DNA of 64,000 nucleotides, from contig BDDD01000079.1 of NCBI GenBank assembly GCA_001972305.1, forward strand, positions 221,684-285,683, in the 5' to 3' direction. Every line of letters begins with the position of its first letter. The stretch's first letter is position 1. Shown piece by piece: positions 1-12,080 of this stretch. The notes beneath the pieces are model-generated. The model had not been told where the DNA came from. It was given only the letters and a program-made list of their open reading frames with translations, and searched no databases. A program made the translations under genes and the position numbers. This stretch comes from Cephalotus follicularis. Its lineage: Eukaryota > Streptophyta > Magnoliopsida > Oxalidales > Cephalotaceae.

Positions 1-250
1 GCACTTCTCCATATATCTCCCTTAATGTAATCATATAACAGGTATGCACTTCTCATGCATTGCTATTGTTAAAAAAGGTGCCTTACTTCTGTACTGTTTC
101 TTATACTGCCTTTGAACAATTTAAATAATGGGTTTTCAGATGCTGACACGATGAAACTTTGATTTGTCAAGATATTCTCTATATAGCTTTGAATTTCTTC
201 CACGCCTAAATTTCTTTAATGCTTGCATTTCTCCATCAGGTTTAGGTCGG

Positions 251-2797
251 ATGGGAACAAGAACACCGCCTTATTCACCACAACAACCGGGCAGGTAAAT
301 GGAATGCGTTTACATTTGCCTTTTCAGAAGTACCATTGCTGCATCTTGGTAAAGTTCTATGGTCAAATGGGTCTGGTTTTGTTTGTATCCTTACAGGATC
401 CGTTGATTAAACATTGTAATCTTTCACTTAAACAAAGTTTATCGTGGCATTAAAATGAAGATTTATTTAGACGAAAAATGTCAACTTTGCGTTGTAGAAT
501 CTTTTTACAAGAAGGTTCCTTGCCGCGGAAGGCTGCTGGGAGGGTAAACTCGCTAAAGAAGCTTAATCATGTGCTCGATGATCTTGAACTTGAAGTGGTG
601 AGAGCACTGCTGAGTGCGCCTTTCTTTTTTAATGTTCAATTGCTACAATGGTCTGCAATGGTCTAATTTCATCTAGTTCATCTACTGTAGCTATATGTTT
701 CCAATTGGAGACGGAACTAATTCCCTTGCTGAGTCATTTTATTTGAAATTTGGCCCCTTGTTTGAAATCTTAATTCTCATATCTGTATATTTTAAATTAA
801 AAATGTGCAGCTCCTGGTAATTGGTAGATCTTGTGCCTGCATTGTGGTGTAAATATATTGTATTTTAGTAACTTAACACATCTAAGTGTATTTGTGCTGG
901 TGTATTTTTTGTTGTTTGCTTCTTTGAATATTATTTGCTAAATGTTGAAATCTTCCATGAATTTCTGTCATCTTACTTAAGGGACAAAGTTTAGGTAGAC
1001 CCTCAATAGATATGTAGCATTTAAAAACCCTTGGCTGCCAAAAACTTGGCAAGTAAACTGTTGCCTGTGTTGAAAAGTAATCAATTGATACTACCATAAT
1101 GACTCACAATTATGATGGATCTTTGTTGTCTCAGTGACATAGACACCCTCAAGGATATTCTATTTGATGTGATTTTTGCAGCTCCAATATTTTGACTATC
1201 ATACTTTTCAAAAGTGAATTCACAGGGATGATATATCCTGGTTTATGTACTTCTACATACTAAACTGATTATACTGCACCATATTTAAAGATAAGGTGCT
1301 CTGGTTATTCTCAATTGAGAGATGAAAGTCATGAAACTAATTGGTGTCATGCTAAAATTGCAGGATCAATTGATGCAAGATATTAATATGCCCCTAAATG
1401 GCAGTTACTTGGATTTGTCAAATGGTACACTGGATTCATATCTTAAGAGAAATCACAAATCATCCACTGTCCGAGAGCACTCCGAATATGATCTACATGG
1501 TAGAAACTTAACGAGCAGTTTTTGTGAAGAAGAAAAGTTCTTTGGCACTGGAAACTGTGATGAAGATATATGGGATGGTGATTATTGATATATAAGTTTT
1601 TCTGAATTATGTACTCCAAATGTTGTGTTTGGCTTCACAAATGGTATGACCTACTCTAAAATATGTGAGCGTGTTTTCCGTATGCATTTACATTCTAACA
1701 TTGCCATCCGGTTAACTATGTTAAACAGTCATTTTAACTACATTTCCAGTTAAAATAATATGATCTGGCTTTAATATTATAACTTTTATCAACTTCTAAA
1801 TCATAACCCACATGTTCAAAACTTTATTGGTGGATTAGTAGATTTATGTGGGATGTGCTTGTTACGGTGGATATTAACTCACTTTTTGTTTGTCCTCATA
1901 GAGTAAAATGACCAGACTCCCCTTTTTTTAATTCATGCCAGCTAGGTCCCAATTCCTAGATGACAACTATCATGATGAGAGGGAAGGGGATATATCTTGG
2001 AAGAATTGGCCATCTGAAATGAATGGTAATTCAGCCGTATCTTTGAGATATGGAGATAATGAGATTTCAGACTATGCTTTTGAAGGCCCCAATCTACTGA
2101 AGAAAAGGTGTTCCCTCAAAACAGGCATTTTATACCTGTTTCTAGTCTTAATACATTTTACCCACTTGATGTTATGCTTGTGCAGGGATTACGCAAGAGC
2201 GTCAGAAATATTCAATTTCTTAGGTACTCTTTGGCAAACTGAGTCTAAATGTTATTGGAACTGAGAAGTGCTTGATTACAGCTTGTGGATTATTCTGTTA
2301 ATTCAAAAGTATAGTTTGTTTGTGCTGCCTCTATGACCAAAGTTTCAGCTACCATCATAGGATCATGTCTGAAACGATTGAATGATTCATAGCAAGTGCT
2401 GTATCCTAGGTGTTAGTGTTTTGTATTCAAGTGTAAACTCTTTTGCTATCATGTAATGGAAGTGACTGGTGGTTCTTTCCTCTTTATGTTGGAGGAATGT
2501 TGTGTCGAGCCTTTAGATTGGTTTATTAAGGACATAAAATTTGGACTTAGAGAATGATTGTTTTTGTGATACTGTTACCTTCATATATTAATCCTGAGTA
2601 TTTATTTGGTCCCCTTAGATTGGGATGGAGGCTTATCCTTCACAACTTTCTCTAGATTTTTGTTGTTGAAATTGAGATGTCTGTTCTGACTTCTGATATG
2701 CTGCTCATATAGAATATATGTTCTGATGACATTGCTGTTTGGTTAGGAAGATTTGTGATGGTGGAGAATGCAGGCCTAGTTACTTCATTTTTTCCCT

Positions 2798-2829
<32 letters not shown>

Positions 2830-4857
2830 GAGTCACCTGCTTCAGAATGTCAAAAATCAGGAAAAAATCATCATTGTATGACTTCCAGTGGCGCAAGGTA
2901 TGTCAAGTTTCTCGAAGAGGTTGAAGGGAAACTCTAAATGTACTAAAGAATCTTTTTACACAATGGCAGGCATCCTACAGCATGTTGGAATTTTGATCTT
3001 ACAGCTTCAGAATATCAAAAATCAGGAAAAAATCATCATTGTATGACTTCCAGGGGTGCAAGGTATGTCAAGTTTCTCAAAGAGGTTGAAGGGAAAACTC
3101 TAAATGTACTAAAGAATCTTGTCTTTACAGTGGCAAGCATCCTACAGCAGATTGGAATTTTGATCTTACAGATGTTAGCAGACAACCAGGTTGGTCTTGC
3201 TCTGTGAATGTAGAGGCAAGGGATAATTTGAGCTTGCTGAGGTAATTGTTAGTTTTCAAGTGATTTCTGTTTAGTTCTTTAACTTTGACTTACGTGTTTT
3301 ACTTTGTATGAACTTTTTGCAGTGAAGAATCATGCTCGTCCAGTGCAGGTTAATTTATGGATTTTTAACAATGAGTAGATGATACAAAATAATTGTAAAT
3401 TGTAAATTTTGTTATAATTAGCTTCTGAAAAATAAAATTAAAAATAGAAAAAAAATACAAAGCTGATCCTTTCTTCATAATTCATGTCAGTTAGGGGTGA
3501 GGCAACCAATAACTCACCATTGAAGTCAATAGCAAGGCAGGGGAGAAGAACACAGGGCAACGCTTTCAACAGCCCTGTAAATAAGTATGGTATGAAGGAT
3601 TTCCCCAAAGAATCACAGTACAAAGATAGGAAGGACATTCAACAAGGAAATAATGCAGATGTGTCTGGAAAATGTGCAACGAAAATTTCCCAAATGTCAA
3701 AAACAGATTGTGACATAAACTCTCAATTTCAGGAGAAATTAGGATCACCAAGGAGTTGGTTGTTTGAGGATGGATTCCCTTCAGTTGAGCACTCTGCTGC
3801 TACAAGGTTTCCATTCTCAGGATCTGAGCTGTGGACCGAAGACCCTTGTAATGTATTTCCTGCTTCTGAGTTACATCTTAATGACAAATCTTCTTTACAT
3901 GGATATAATAAACATGGTGAAAGCGTTGACTGTTCACCTTTTGGCGGTTTCATCCAAGAAAAGTTTTCCCCTGGCCTACGGCTTAGTCATATTAAGCGTC
4001 ATGACTCCCCTTCATTGGCAAAAGTTGGGTTTGGGCCAACCAATCCAGATTCCTCTACAGATACTGGATTGGAAGGCATGCCTCCAGATTCATCCCATGT
4101 TGCTGGTCCTCATGGAGAGACACCATTTGCTGATTTATCAGTGCAGGGAAGTGTTAGCATTGATGAGGTGAATAAAGCAAAGATCGAGACAGTGAACTGT
4201 GAATTTGGAAGAGAAAATTGCATTGAGAACAATGAGTTGCTCTCAGAGAAAGAAGACACAAGAGATACTTCGGATTCCTACGAAAATACTTCTGTATGCA
4301 AAGAAGCGAAGGAGACAACTTTTGAACTGAGAAAGACACTAGAAAGTACAGTTTTTCTGGAGCATGCAGAGGATACTTCATCATTTATGAAGATCCCTGC
4401 CAAACTCAAGAGCATCGAAGATGACATACAGTACGTCAGATAAATTTAAGACTGTCCCATCCCACTCTTATTTTCTTATTTTCATTCCTAACTTTCTAAT
4501 TTAAATCCTCCTGGTATCTATATTAAAGAGGTTGCGTTATTGTTAGGTATGGACATAATGTGGAAATTCTTGATACTTGCCGAATTGGGGCTGAAGGTAT
4601 TATATTTTTATGTCTTCCTACTTAAATTGCTGTAGTTTTGGATTCCTTTGTTCTTAGGGTGTTCCAAATTAAATATTTTGTTTCCCTCTGATCTTTATAC
4701 AGGAAAAGAAGATGCTGAACCTCAAGAATTAAATGTTGCGAGTAAAAGACTTAGTAAATGTCTTGACTCAGCTCAACCAGTGATGATGCTTGAAAGCTAT
4801 GTTCTTAAACTGCTATGTGTGCAGAAAGTACCAGGGGATACCAAGAAGAATGTATAA
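251..4857 (+). CDS. Conserved plant protein of unknown function, about 659 aa, 12 exons
   Basis: I do not recognise this protein. Proposed exons: 251-294, 498-597, 1364-1577, 1942-2107, 2747-2760, 2831-2897, 2970-3062, 3131-3241, 3323-3348, 3491-4430, 4547-4596, 4703-4857. Phases agree throughout and give 660 codons including the stop. The chain starts MGTRTPPYSPQQPG, which is Pro-rich; the exon may have a 5' UTR part, because an acceptor lies just before the ATG. A short helical stretch (SLKKLNHVLDDLELEV) follows. The rest is hydrophilic, Ser/Asp/Glu-rich and probably disordered, with no transmembrane segment or signal peptide. The long tenth exon encodes 313 residues with no domain I can name. 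Residues about 183-246 contain two copies of a 31-33-residue block made by a genomic tandem duplication. The 14-nt exon at 2747-2760 is the weakest part; it was chosen because it alone reconciles the phases on either side. A resemblance to meiotic proteins was considered but not supported. Confidence 0.7.
2801..2830 (+). repeat. (CT)n microsatellite used as polypyrimidine tract
   Basis: An uninterrupted CT run ends in CAG and lies directly before the exon at 2831. It therefore doubles as the polypyrimidine tract of that acceptor. Confidence 0.85.
2839..3171 (+). repeat. Two-copy tandem duplication, about 165 bp unit, inside the gene
   Basis: Copy one spans about 2839-3003 and copy two about 3004-3171; they differ at only a few positions. 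Each unit contains the 3' part of one exon, a short intron and the 5' part of the next exon. The junction at 3003/3004 fuses the end of one copy to the start of the next inside a single exon (2970-3062). Reading phase is kept, so the duplication adds about 31 residues. Confidence 0.9.
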
Positions 4858-5058
4858 CATATTGACCTTATTCTCCAAAAACACAAAAAAAAATTGATGG
4901 ATGGTCTTCAGGATCATTGAAAATTCAATGGAGTCAAAGACTGAGTGCCAACAAAATGTATAGTCTATTGTTCACAAAGGATTGGATATATTAGCAGATA
5001 CATTGTCCTCAATTTACCTAACTCTTCCTTGTAGCTTTTGTCAATTGTATCAGTACTC

Positions 5059-6557
5059 TTATTCCTCATCACTGCTGGAGCGCCATGAAACAAAGTCAAT
5101 CAATATAATGACCTCTGATTGCTTGATAGGCTTCGGCAGGTACATGCACACTCCTTCCTTCAAGCACCTGTTTGAGCTAATATGAACATATAGTGTACCC
5201 TCCTTCCAAGACCAAACTATTTGGCAGTTAGGAGCTTGCACTTACTCATCAAAATGATCTTGTGATTCATATGACATTATGGCTATTGGCATATCCTTTG
5301 TAAGGGGTGATTCCTTTGTACGAAAATAGAAGTTGGTGTTAGATTGTTCTTCCCAGACATACATGTATTTTTTCATTAGCAGTCAATACTATGACCAATG
5401 TGCATGATGCTACTTTTTTCTTTCCAATAAATGATTAGCATGGGTTACATTACCTTGATTATCTTAAACAGCTCCATCCCAGTCATTTCTGGCATATGAT
5501 AATCAGTGACGATAAAGTCTACATTTGCATTCTGTAAAATGCAAAGTTTCCCACAAATTTTCAATTGACCGTTATACTTGTAAAGCATATTTATAATGAT
5601 TAACAGGAAAATATAATCTCAAATACTGGTTCTAGTTATTTAACCATGGCAAAGACAAAAAAGCCACTGCTATAAAATGATTCTATACGTACGTTGATCT
5701 TGGTAATGTCGTCCTCTCCATCTGCCAATCCCATGATCTCCAGTGCGTCGGTCCCGTTCATTGCAGTAGTCACTGGTACAATACAGCAAACCGGATTTAT
5801 AGTTAACAAGAGATTTGAATGAATTGATTGAGCAATGAGCACCGAGATACAGAGAAATAGCTAATGAGACTAGGACGTGAAAAGGTTTCCTAGTTAATGA
5901 GCACCGAGAAATAGCCAGATGGTCATAAAGAATTCTTATTTCCTTCAAAACTCTAATTTTTGTTGCACGTTTAGCTATCTTATTTGTTAAAGACGAAATT
6001 ACAGATTTGACAAATACGAGATCGAGCTTGAAATATATTTGAATTGTCAATGAACCATCATACTATCACATGGCATATGGATATTATTAAAGAAAGATAA
6101 GAGAGATATATAACGGTTTTCCATTTTGATAAAAAATGATGGGAAAGAAAGATTTTCTAGATTGAACAAAGGAAAGAAAATGACTAAGTTGTTTGAATCA
6201 CTAGAAGTATATCAACAGCATAACAGTTATAGAGTAGTATGCTTACATGCAATATATTGATGTGCTTCCTTCATTTATCAAGTATAGATGGCATGAAACA
6301 AGAAGACCCAAGAAAGAAAGTTGATTTCTTATACATTCCATCTTTGAATGGAACAAGGAAAGAAAACGTACAATACACTATGCATGCAGTCTCAACTCAA
6401 GCTTGAGAATGATATATAATGGTTTTAGAGTAATTATACCTCTACAGCCATTGGTGACGAACATCCTTTCAGCCACTCTGCGCTCCGTATGATTGTCAGC
6501 GACTACTAGAACATGCAGTTCTCTCATCCCCTTTATTGCTGAAGATGAAGAGGCCAT
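5059..6557 (-). CDS. Type-A-like two-component response regulator (receiver domain only), 150 aa
   Basis: Exons on the minus strand: 6557-6440, 5772-5693, 5531-5454, 5313-5246, 5167-5059, totalling 453 nt and closing in frame. A single receiver domain fills the protein. The phospho-acceptor is Asp76 in IVTDYHMPEM, the switch Ser is Ser106 in AIMSYES, and the conserved Lys is Lys127 in LPKPIK. No DNA-binding output domain follows, as in plant type-A regulators, which take phosphate from His-phosphotransfer proteins and damp cytokinin signalling. The five-exon layout also fits that class. The acidic pocket after beta-1 normally reads DD, but here it reads VADN (Ala20-Asp21), so one Mg-binding acid is missing. 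The MSSEN motif is changed to MSYES. The start is the first ATG (6557). A functional but divergent regulator, or one that signals without normal phosphotransfer, are both possible. Confidence 0.88.
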
Positions 6558-8070
6558 CTCCAAATAAACTCACAAATCTTGAAGAGGAAAACAAAGAAAA
6601 AGACTACTAAAACAGAACAAAGAAATGACAACAAAAACCAACAAAAGGGATGATCGAATTTACGAGAGTACGTGAAGGCATGCAGTTTACATATTTATAT
6701 GTATGTTTTTATATAAGCACTTATATAAGTGCACTTATTTAAAGATCAAGAAATTATGTGTAATTCTTGGGCCACAGATGCTCTAACTCGTCTCTTTCTA
6801 TTATTCATTCTCTAGCTGTTATTTTTATTGTCACTAACTGTTAAAAGACGGTTGCTGTTAAACTGCATTGTTGTCTTAACATACCTGTTTGTTAAAAATT
6901 TAAAATAAAAAGCTATTGATTATTCTTTAAAATATATAAGTAAAATATATATATATATCAATTAAGAGATAATATGAGAAAATATTGTTGAACTTATGAA
7001 ATCAAACAGTTAATTCTTTGAATTATAATTTGAATATGATTCTTATTATTTTTCTCTCTGTATAGAATGTATTTTCGACTTTAACTACCACTATTCACTA
7101 ATATAATTGGTGAATATCCCAATTTAAGTGGAATTAAATAAACAAAATACAAGGAATTAATTTGTAGCATGCTTTATATGTAAGCCAAAAATGTATTATC
7201 TATATTTTAGGATGACATATTTTACAATGTTAAACAAAAAAAAAAAAACTGCTAAGAATATATATGCTACATTTTTCAAAAGGTTTAAAAATTAAATATT
7301 TCTAAAATTTTGATGTAAAACACTTTACTGCAACTTATTGAATAGAATCACACTACTCACATATATCGAATTCACATTTTAAATGAATGATTCTAGCTTT
7401 CTTTTGTTCTGTTACTAAATATAATGTGACCTCGACATCTTTTCACATACACCATGCACAAATTGAATCTAAATAACTTTATTCAAATCCCAACCAAAAT
7501 GAGAAGTTGGAAAGTATAAAGGATACATATTTCATAGATCAAAAAGAATACAAAACAACCACCTATCAAGGGCTTTACTTGTTCTAGATCCTCTAGCCTT
7601 TTGCTAGACAATGTCCATTGCAACATTCTTGGCAATGATATGTCTTGTAGGCAGTAACATAAAAATAGCGGAACATGTACGACTTCTATTCATTTTCTCT
7701 ATGAACATAGTCATGTTGATTGTGGGTTGCTCATTGCCATCAACCTGGAGTACAAAGAGGAAGACAGCCAGTAAGAATACAAACAAGTTTGAGATTCTAT
7801 GGTTGATACATAGTATGAGTTTAGATGTATTTGGAAGCTGCCTCTAATTTGTCTCAGACGCCAAAGAAGCATAAATAGTTCCACAAAAACTTCAAACCTT
7901 AGAGAGTGCACACAAAACATGAATTTCAATACAGAATTCTTAATTCAAGTGAAGAATTCTAGTATATGTAAGCTTATTTCAGTTGTGTACTTCTATATTG
8001 AAATATACAATAAGTTTTGAGTATTAGCTTATTTCAAGTCAATTATTACTACGAATTTTAAATGCAATTG
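6558..8070. other. Intergenic region: promoter of the response regulator and AT-rich DNA
   Basis: The stretch is AT-rich with homopolymer runs. On the minus strand a TATATAAA-like box lies near 6709-6717, about 150 bp upstream of the regulator ATG. I see no supported gene in 6740-8070. Confidence 0.5.
6717..6732. promoter_or_regulatory. Perfect 16-bp palindrome with TATATAA core upstream of the response regulator
   Basis: GCACTTATATAAGTGC equals its own reverse complement. It lies about 160 bp upstream of the start codon and overlaps the likely TATA region. Whether it is a factor site or simply symmetric TATA context cannot be decided from sequence. Confidence 0.4.
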
Positions 8071-9464
8071 CTAAAAGCAATACCCGGTGCCACAGTCTGA
8101 TATGCTTTGGTTTTGCAGATAATGTCTTCCATACCAATTAACATAGCCTTGCTCACATTGTAATTGCATCTCTGTTACTTGATTCAACCAAATTTCCTGA
8201 AATCAATGTCAAGGTGAAATCGGTGACAATTCTTCATAAAATTGTCCTCCTACTTTATAAATGTGGTAAGTTAAACATAAAAATACTGAGTGCAATGATA
8301 AATTGTATGAAATGATGTTCAGGCAACTTAAAGTTTGCTTCAAAATTTGAAATTATCAAGTACTATGCAAGTCAATTACAATGAATGATGAAATTTATGG
8401 ACAATCGTTGATCAAACCTTCAAAATTTCAATTTGTGAGCTTATCATAGACATCAATACTTAACATGCAAGTGAATGATGCCTAGAACACAAATGGAAGG
8501 CCAATTCTGCAGTTCTGAGACTAAAAAAGCTATCTTCAAAATATCAGGAAATAGAATATAATTCAACTAGTTAAACTCACCAATTGATTTTCTTCTTCAT
8601 GAAGTGCTCCATCCATTTGCTTAAACATCGAATTCCACTTTGCTTGACGGATCTCTTTAGTTGCAGTAATGGGGGATCCAACAGCAGAGTGGTCACCTTT
8701 TTGGTTTGGTGAGAACTCCTTTGATAAAAGAAAAGGTAATTCTGTCTGGATTACATCCTGAACCCTTATCCTGCTACACTTCAGTGCTGCACAATAAAAC
8801 AGAAGTTACATAGTTGTATTCGGCTAGATAGGATCTACTTTCACTAGGATCCAGTCAAAAGCTCTGAGAATAATATACCTGCAAGACGCCATGTTATGTC
8901 GCTATGAAGAAGTTCCAGCCATTGGGAAGCTACAGTGGCATCTACAAACAAATACTCCAAATCAGTTCAAAGGGTTCCTTTCTGATTCTTGTAAAAGCCA
9001 TATCAAGATCAAGGTAGATGTCAGCCAATTGTAAATTACCTATCTCTGCAACATGTTTAGCTAAACCTGACCCAGTCCCAATACTGAACTAGCTTAGAGT
9101 GAAGGATATGCATAAATTTTATTGGCATCAATAGTACAATGGTAACATGTGTCAAAAGTACTCATGGCAACAATGATTTAGCATTTTCACATTGATGTTT
9201 TCATAACAATGTAGCTTGTCTCTTTAATAATAGATAAATAAAAATATGCAACACAAATGGCTAAAAATAGATTAATAAGCATAGGAGTAGGCTTTGATCC
9301 CATATTGAAACTGACCTTTTCTTGGAACAAAAGAAACCCCATCTCGGTTTATCGACTCCTCACTGGACATACAGCTTGAATTTTCTGATATCATGCTCAC
9401 TGATGACAATGACTTCATTTCATCTTTGTCAGCCTCATGTTTAAGACTTTTCACCTTTCTGCCC

Positions 9465-9495
<31 letters not shown>

Positions 9496-10273
9496 TGTCG
9501 CCTTTCTTGCATTCAACTTGTATATGCAAAGGCTTGCTGGTAGACAAAGAACATCCTCTTCCTTCCCCAACATCTGAGAAACTATTCAAACATTCAGATA
9601 CATCACTTTCCCTCAATTGGCCTGCCTGCTTGTGCTGAGCATTCACATTTTCCAACTTTTCTCTTTTTAGCATCGCCCGAAGCATTGAATGGACCTGATT
9701 ACTGCTTCTTACACGGTTAATGATCCCAGGACTCAGTTGATCAAGCAACCCACTTGGTGGAGCAATCTTGCTGAATCTGTTCACCCTTTCAACCTTGGTA
9801 AGCTGATTAACCGTCTCTACCCTGGTAAAAAATTTAACCTTTTCAATGTTGTGGAGCCTATTATTGTTCTCCACTCTAGCAATACGGTTAATCTTTTCTA
9901 CCTTTTCAACATTGCATATCTCATGTTTGCGTTTCTTTACACTCTTTTTGGGAGTTGGTACTCGTCCAAGTGAAGTTGAGAGGAACCCATTTTGCTTCAT
10001 TTCCTGCCACACTGCAAGGGGGTCCTTCTTCTCCACAGGAGTGGTAGAGCTTCCAAAGGTCAATGCATCAACTGATTTCACGGAAACAGACTTCCGGCAA
10101 GGGTGAAGCCGGGCCTGATTTGAACTAAAGAAGGTTTTAACACCAAGATTACTCCCATTGCCATTCGATACCACAAAATCTATAGCACGAACTTGGCCGT
10201 GCTCCTGCTGCTGCTGCTGCTCCTCAACAAGAGACATTACCTGGCCAGCTTCAACTCCACTATCTATAACCAT
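8071..10273 (-). CDS. Conserved plant protein of unknown function, 450 aa
   Basis: Exons on the minus strand: 10273-9316, 8941-8879, 8786-8581, 8196-8071, totalling 1353 nt in frame. The first exon carries a Gln run (about residues 19-23), a VWQEMKQNGFLS segment, a Lys/Arg patch (KKSVKKRKHE) that could be a nuclear signal, and a run of short degenerate units such as VEKVEKINR, VETVNQL and VERVNR (about residues 115-165). An uninterrupted run of nine Asp follows near residue 265. The C-terminal half is compact and probably the conserved core: ASQWLELLHSDI, then VIQTELPFLLSKEFS, KWNSMFKQMDGALHEEE, and a final exon ending NWYGRHYLQNQ. I recognise this as a conserved plant pattern but cannot name a function. 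A nuclear location is an inference from the basic patch. Confidence 0.85.
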
Positions 10274-11243
10274 TAAAGACCCAATAAATCATTAAAAACA
10301 ATAATTTGATAATATGACACTGGGCTCAATAAACGTGATTCAATAGATTCCTACACCCTTTATAAGTACATATATTTTTACAATAAAAACGAGAAACTCG
10401 GTTATCGGAGAGTGATACAAGGGGCTGCAGATAACACCTCAAGATGATATGTTTAGCAGGGAATTAATAACAATCAGTTTTTACCTGTTGCTAAAAATTT
10501 ACAAAACAACTATTAGAGTATACTAATCAGATTATAACTGATCAAATAATCCATCAAAATAAATCACAAGGTTACAATTTTGGACTAATTTAAGCACACA
10601 ACAGAAACAACACAATTTCAGAGATTTCGTGGACTCACCTTGATAGCTCAAAAATAAAAAACGTGAAATGAAAAAATTGGGATTAGGGTTTAGTTAAAAA
10701 TGTGAATAAAAGGTGTTTGCTTATATGTTGTTGGTTTTGGTTGTATGGATTCTCATCCGATAGTACCGTTTTTTGGTGGGCTCTTTCAAATTTTAATTTT
10801 GATTGGTGATTTTGCGTTTTATACGGTCCCGCCAAATTACTTTCCACATTGCCATTTCCCGCTAATTTTTTGAAACTTTGATTCGGGAATAAACATGGGC
10901 CAGCCAGGCTCTTTTTGTTTTTTGTCAGCCCAACAAGCATTTCAGATTGGGCTTGGAGTTTTACCCTTTCTGGGCTTTTTATTTATATCTCAATTATCCA
11001 TGTATATTTGATTATGAAACTAAAATATATAAGAAAAGTTTCATTTGTGTGTTTAAATTGGGAAGTAATTACTAATTAGCTACCTAAATAAAGTACTAAG
11101 CTTCAATATCAAAGAAATGATGGGAGATGAGTCACTTGTTCTTCTTCTTATATGACTTAGGGAAAAACTACTTTTATTTCCTCAGTTTTAAAACTCAATA
11201 AGTACTTAATTGGGCATATCAAAGAGACATAACTAGACAACGT
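10274..11243. other. Intergenic: 5' flank of the 450-aa gene
   Basis: A good minus-strand donor (CAAG then GTGAGT) occurs near 10640, which suggests a 5' UTR intron for the gene at 8071-10273. No other gene is visible. Confidence 0.4.
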
Positions 11244-11503
11244 TTAGGGTAAAATACAAAAAATTTCCTGAGGTTTGGACTCATTAACATTTAACTCCCT
11301 ATATTTTCAAATATTAAATAGATCTCATTGACTTACAATTTATGCTTATAACAAACAGGGTTAATCGTTAAACGGACTCAAATATGAGGGAGTTAATCAT
11401 TACACAGACTCAAACCTGAGAGAGTTTTTGTAATATTTGAAAATAGAAAATGCAAATTGTTAATAAGTATAAACCTCAAAGATTTTTTTGTATTTTACCC
11501 TAA
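11244..11503. mobile_element. MITE-like element with terminal inverted repeats
   Basis: The ends are exact inverted complements for at least 14 bp: TTAGGGTAAAATAC at the left and GTATTTTACCCTAA at the right. The similarity continues inward through CTGAGGTTT and AAACCTCA. The 8-mer AACGTTTA is present at both outer edges and could be a target-site duplication partly overlapping the repeat. The element is about 260 bp with no coding capacity, as expected for a non-autonomous DNA transposon. Confidence 0.7.
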
Positions 11504-11539
11504 CGTTTAAATGTAATCTCATCATCGGTTACAAATCAC

Positions 11540-11800
11540 AAACAACTACAGAATTGAGACTAAATAATGAAAAGTTGTACTCAGTTAAGTGATTATGAAT
11601 ACTAACAACTAAAAAATCAAAACTAAATAACAACAATAACGAATCACTAACAACTAAAAAATTGAAATTAAATAACAACAAATTTTACTCGATTCATTGA
11701 TTACGAATCAATAATAACTAAAAATATCGAAACTAAATAACAACAAATTTTACTTAATTCATCAGTTACGAATCACTAACAACTAAAAAAATAAAGGCAC
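11540..11800. repeat. Degenerate tandem repeat, about 60-70 bp unit
   Basis: Phrases such as ACTAACAACTAAAAA, ACTAAATAACAACAA and TACGAATCA recur three to four times with small changes. The block is AT-rich and non-coding. Confidence 0.65.
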
Positions 11801-11900
11801 ATATCACGAATAAATGATCGAATCCAAAATATTTACTAACTACTTTTTTTTTTCAAATGCGTTTTGCAAATGATTCTATGTAATTATATATAATTCTTAA

Positions 11901-12050
11901 GTAATGTGATTAATCACAAGTGAGCTAGCATCACAAATGAATTGTCAAAATATCATTGGTGATTGTTTTATTAAAAGTCAAAACATTATTAAAATGATAT
12001 TTTGACAACTCATTTGTAGTGCCACATCACTTGTGGTTAATAGCATTACT
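11901..12050. mobile_element. Foldback/MITE-like inverted repeat (first of a pair)
   Basis: The left arm (GTAATGTGATTAATCACAAGTG, then AATTGTCAAAATATCATT) matches the reverse complement of the right arm ending CACTTGTGGTTAATAGCATTAC. The element would fold into a long hairpin and has no ORF. Confidence 0.65.
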
Positions 12051-12080
12051 CATGCTATAGTTGATGACTATTAATTCAAT

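Noticed and set aside
251-4857. Idea that the first gene is the meiotic mismatch-repair gene MLH3 or XRI1
   Set aside because: No ATPase motifs or MutL C-terminal motifs and no convincing stretch of identity; the resemblance was only low-complexity Ser/Asp content.
7604-7786. Minus-strand ORF with a signal-peptide-like start (FVFLLAVFLFVLQVDG)
   Set aside because: No in-frame ATG and no conserved tail. A second frame shows a few Cys residues, but the whole looks like a decayed or chance ORF.
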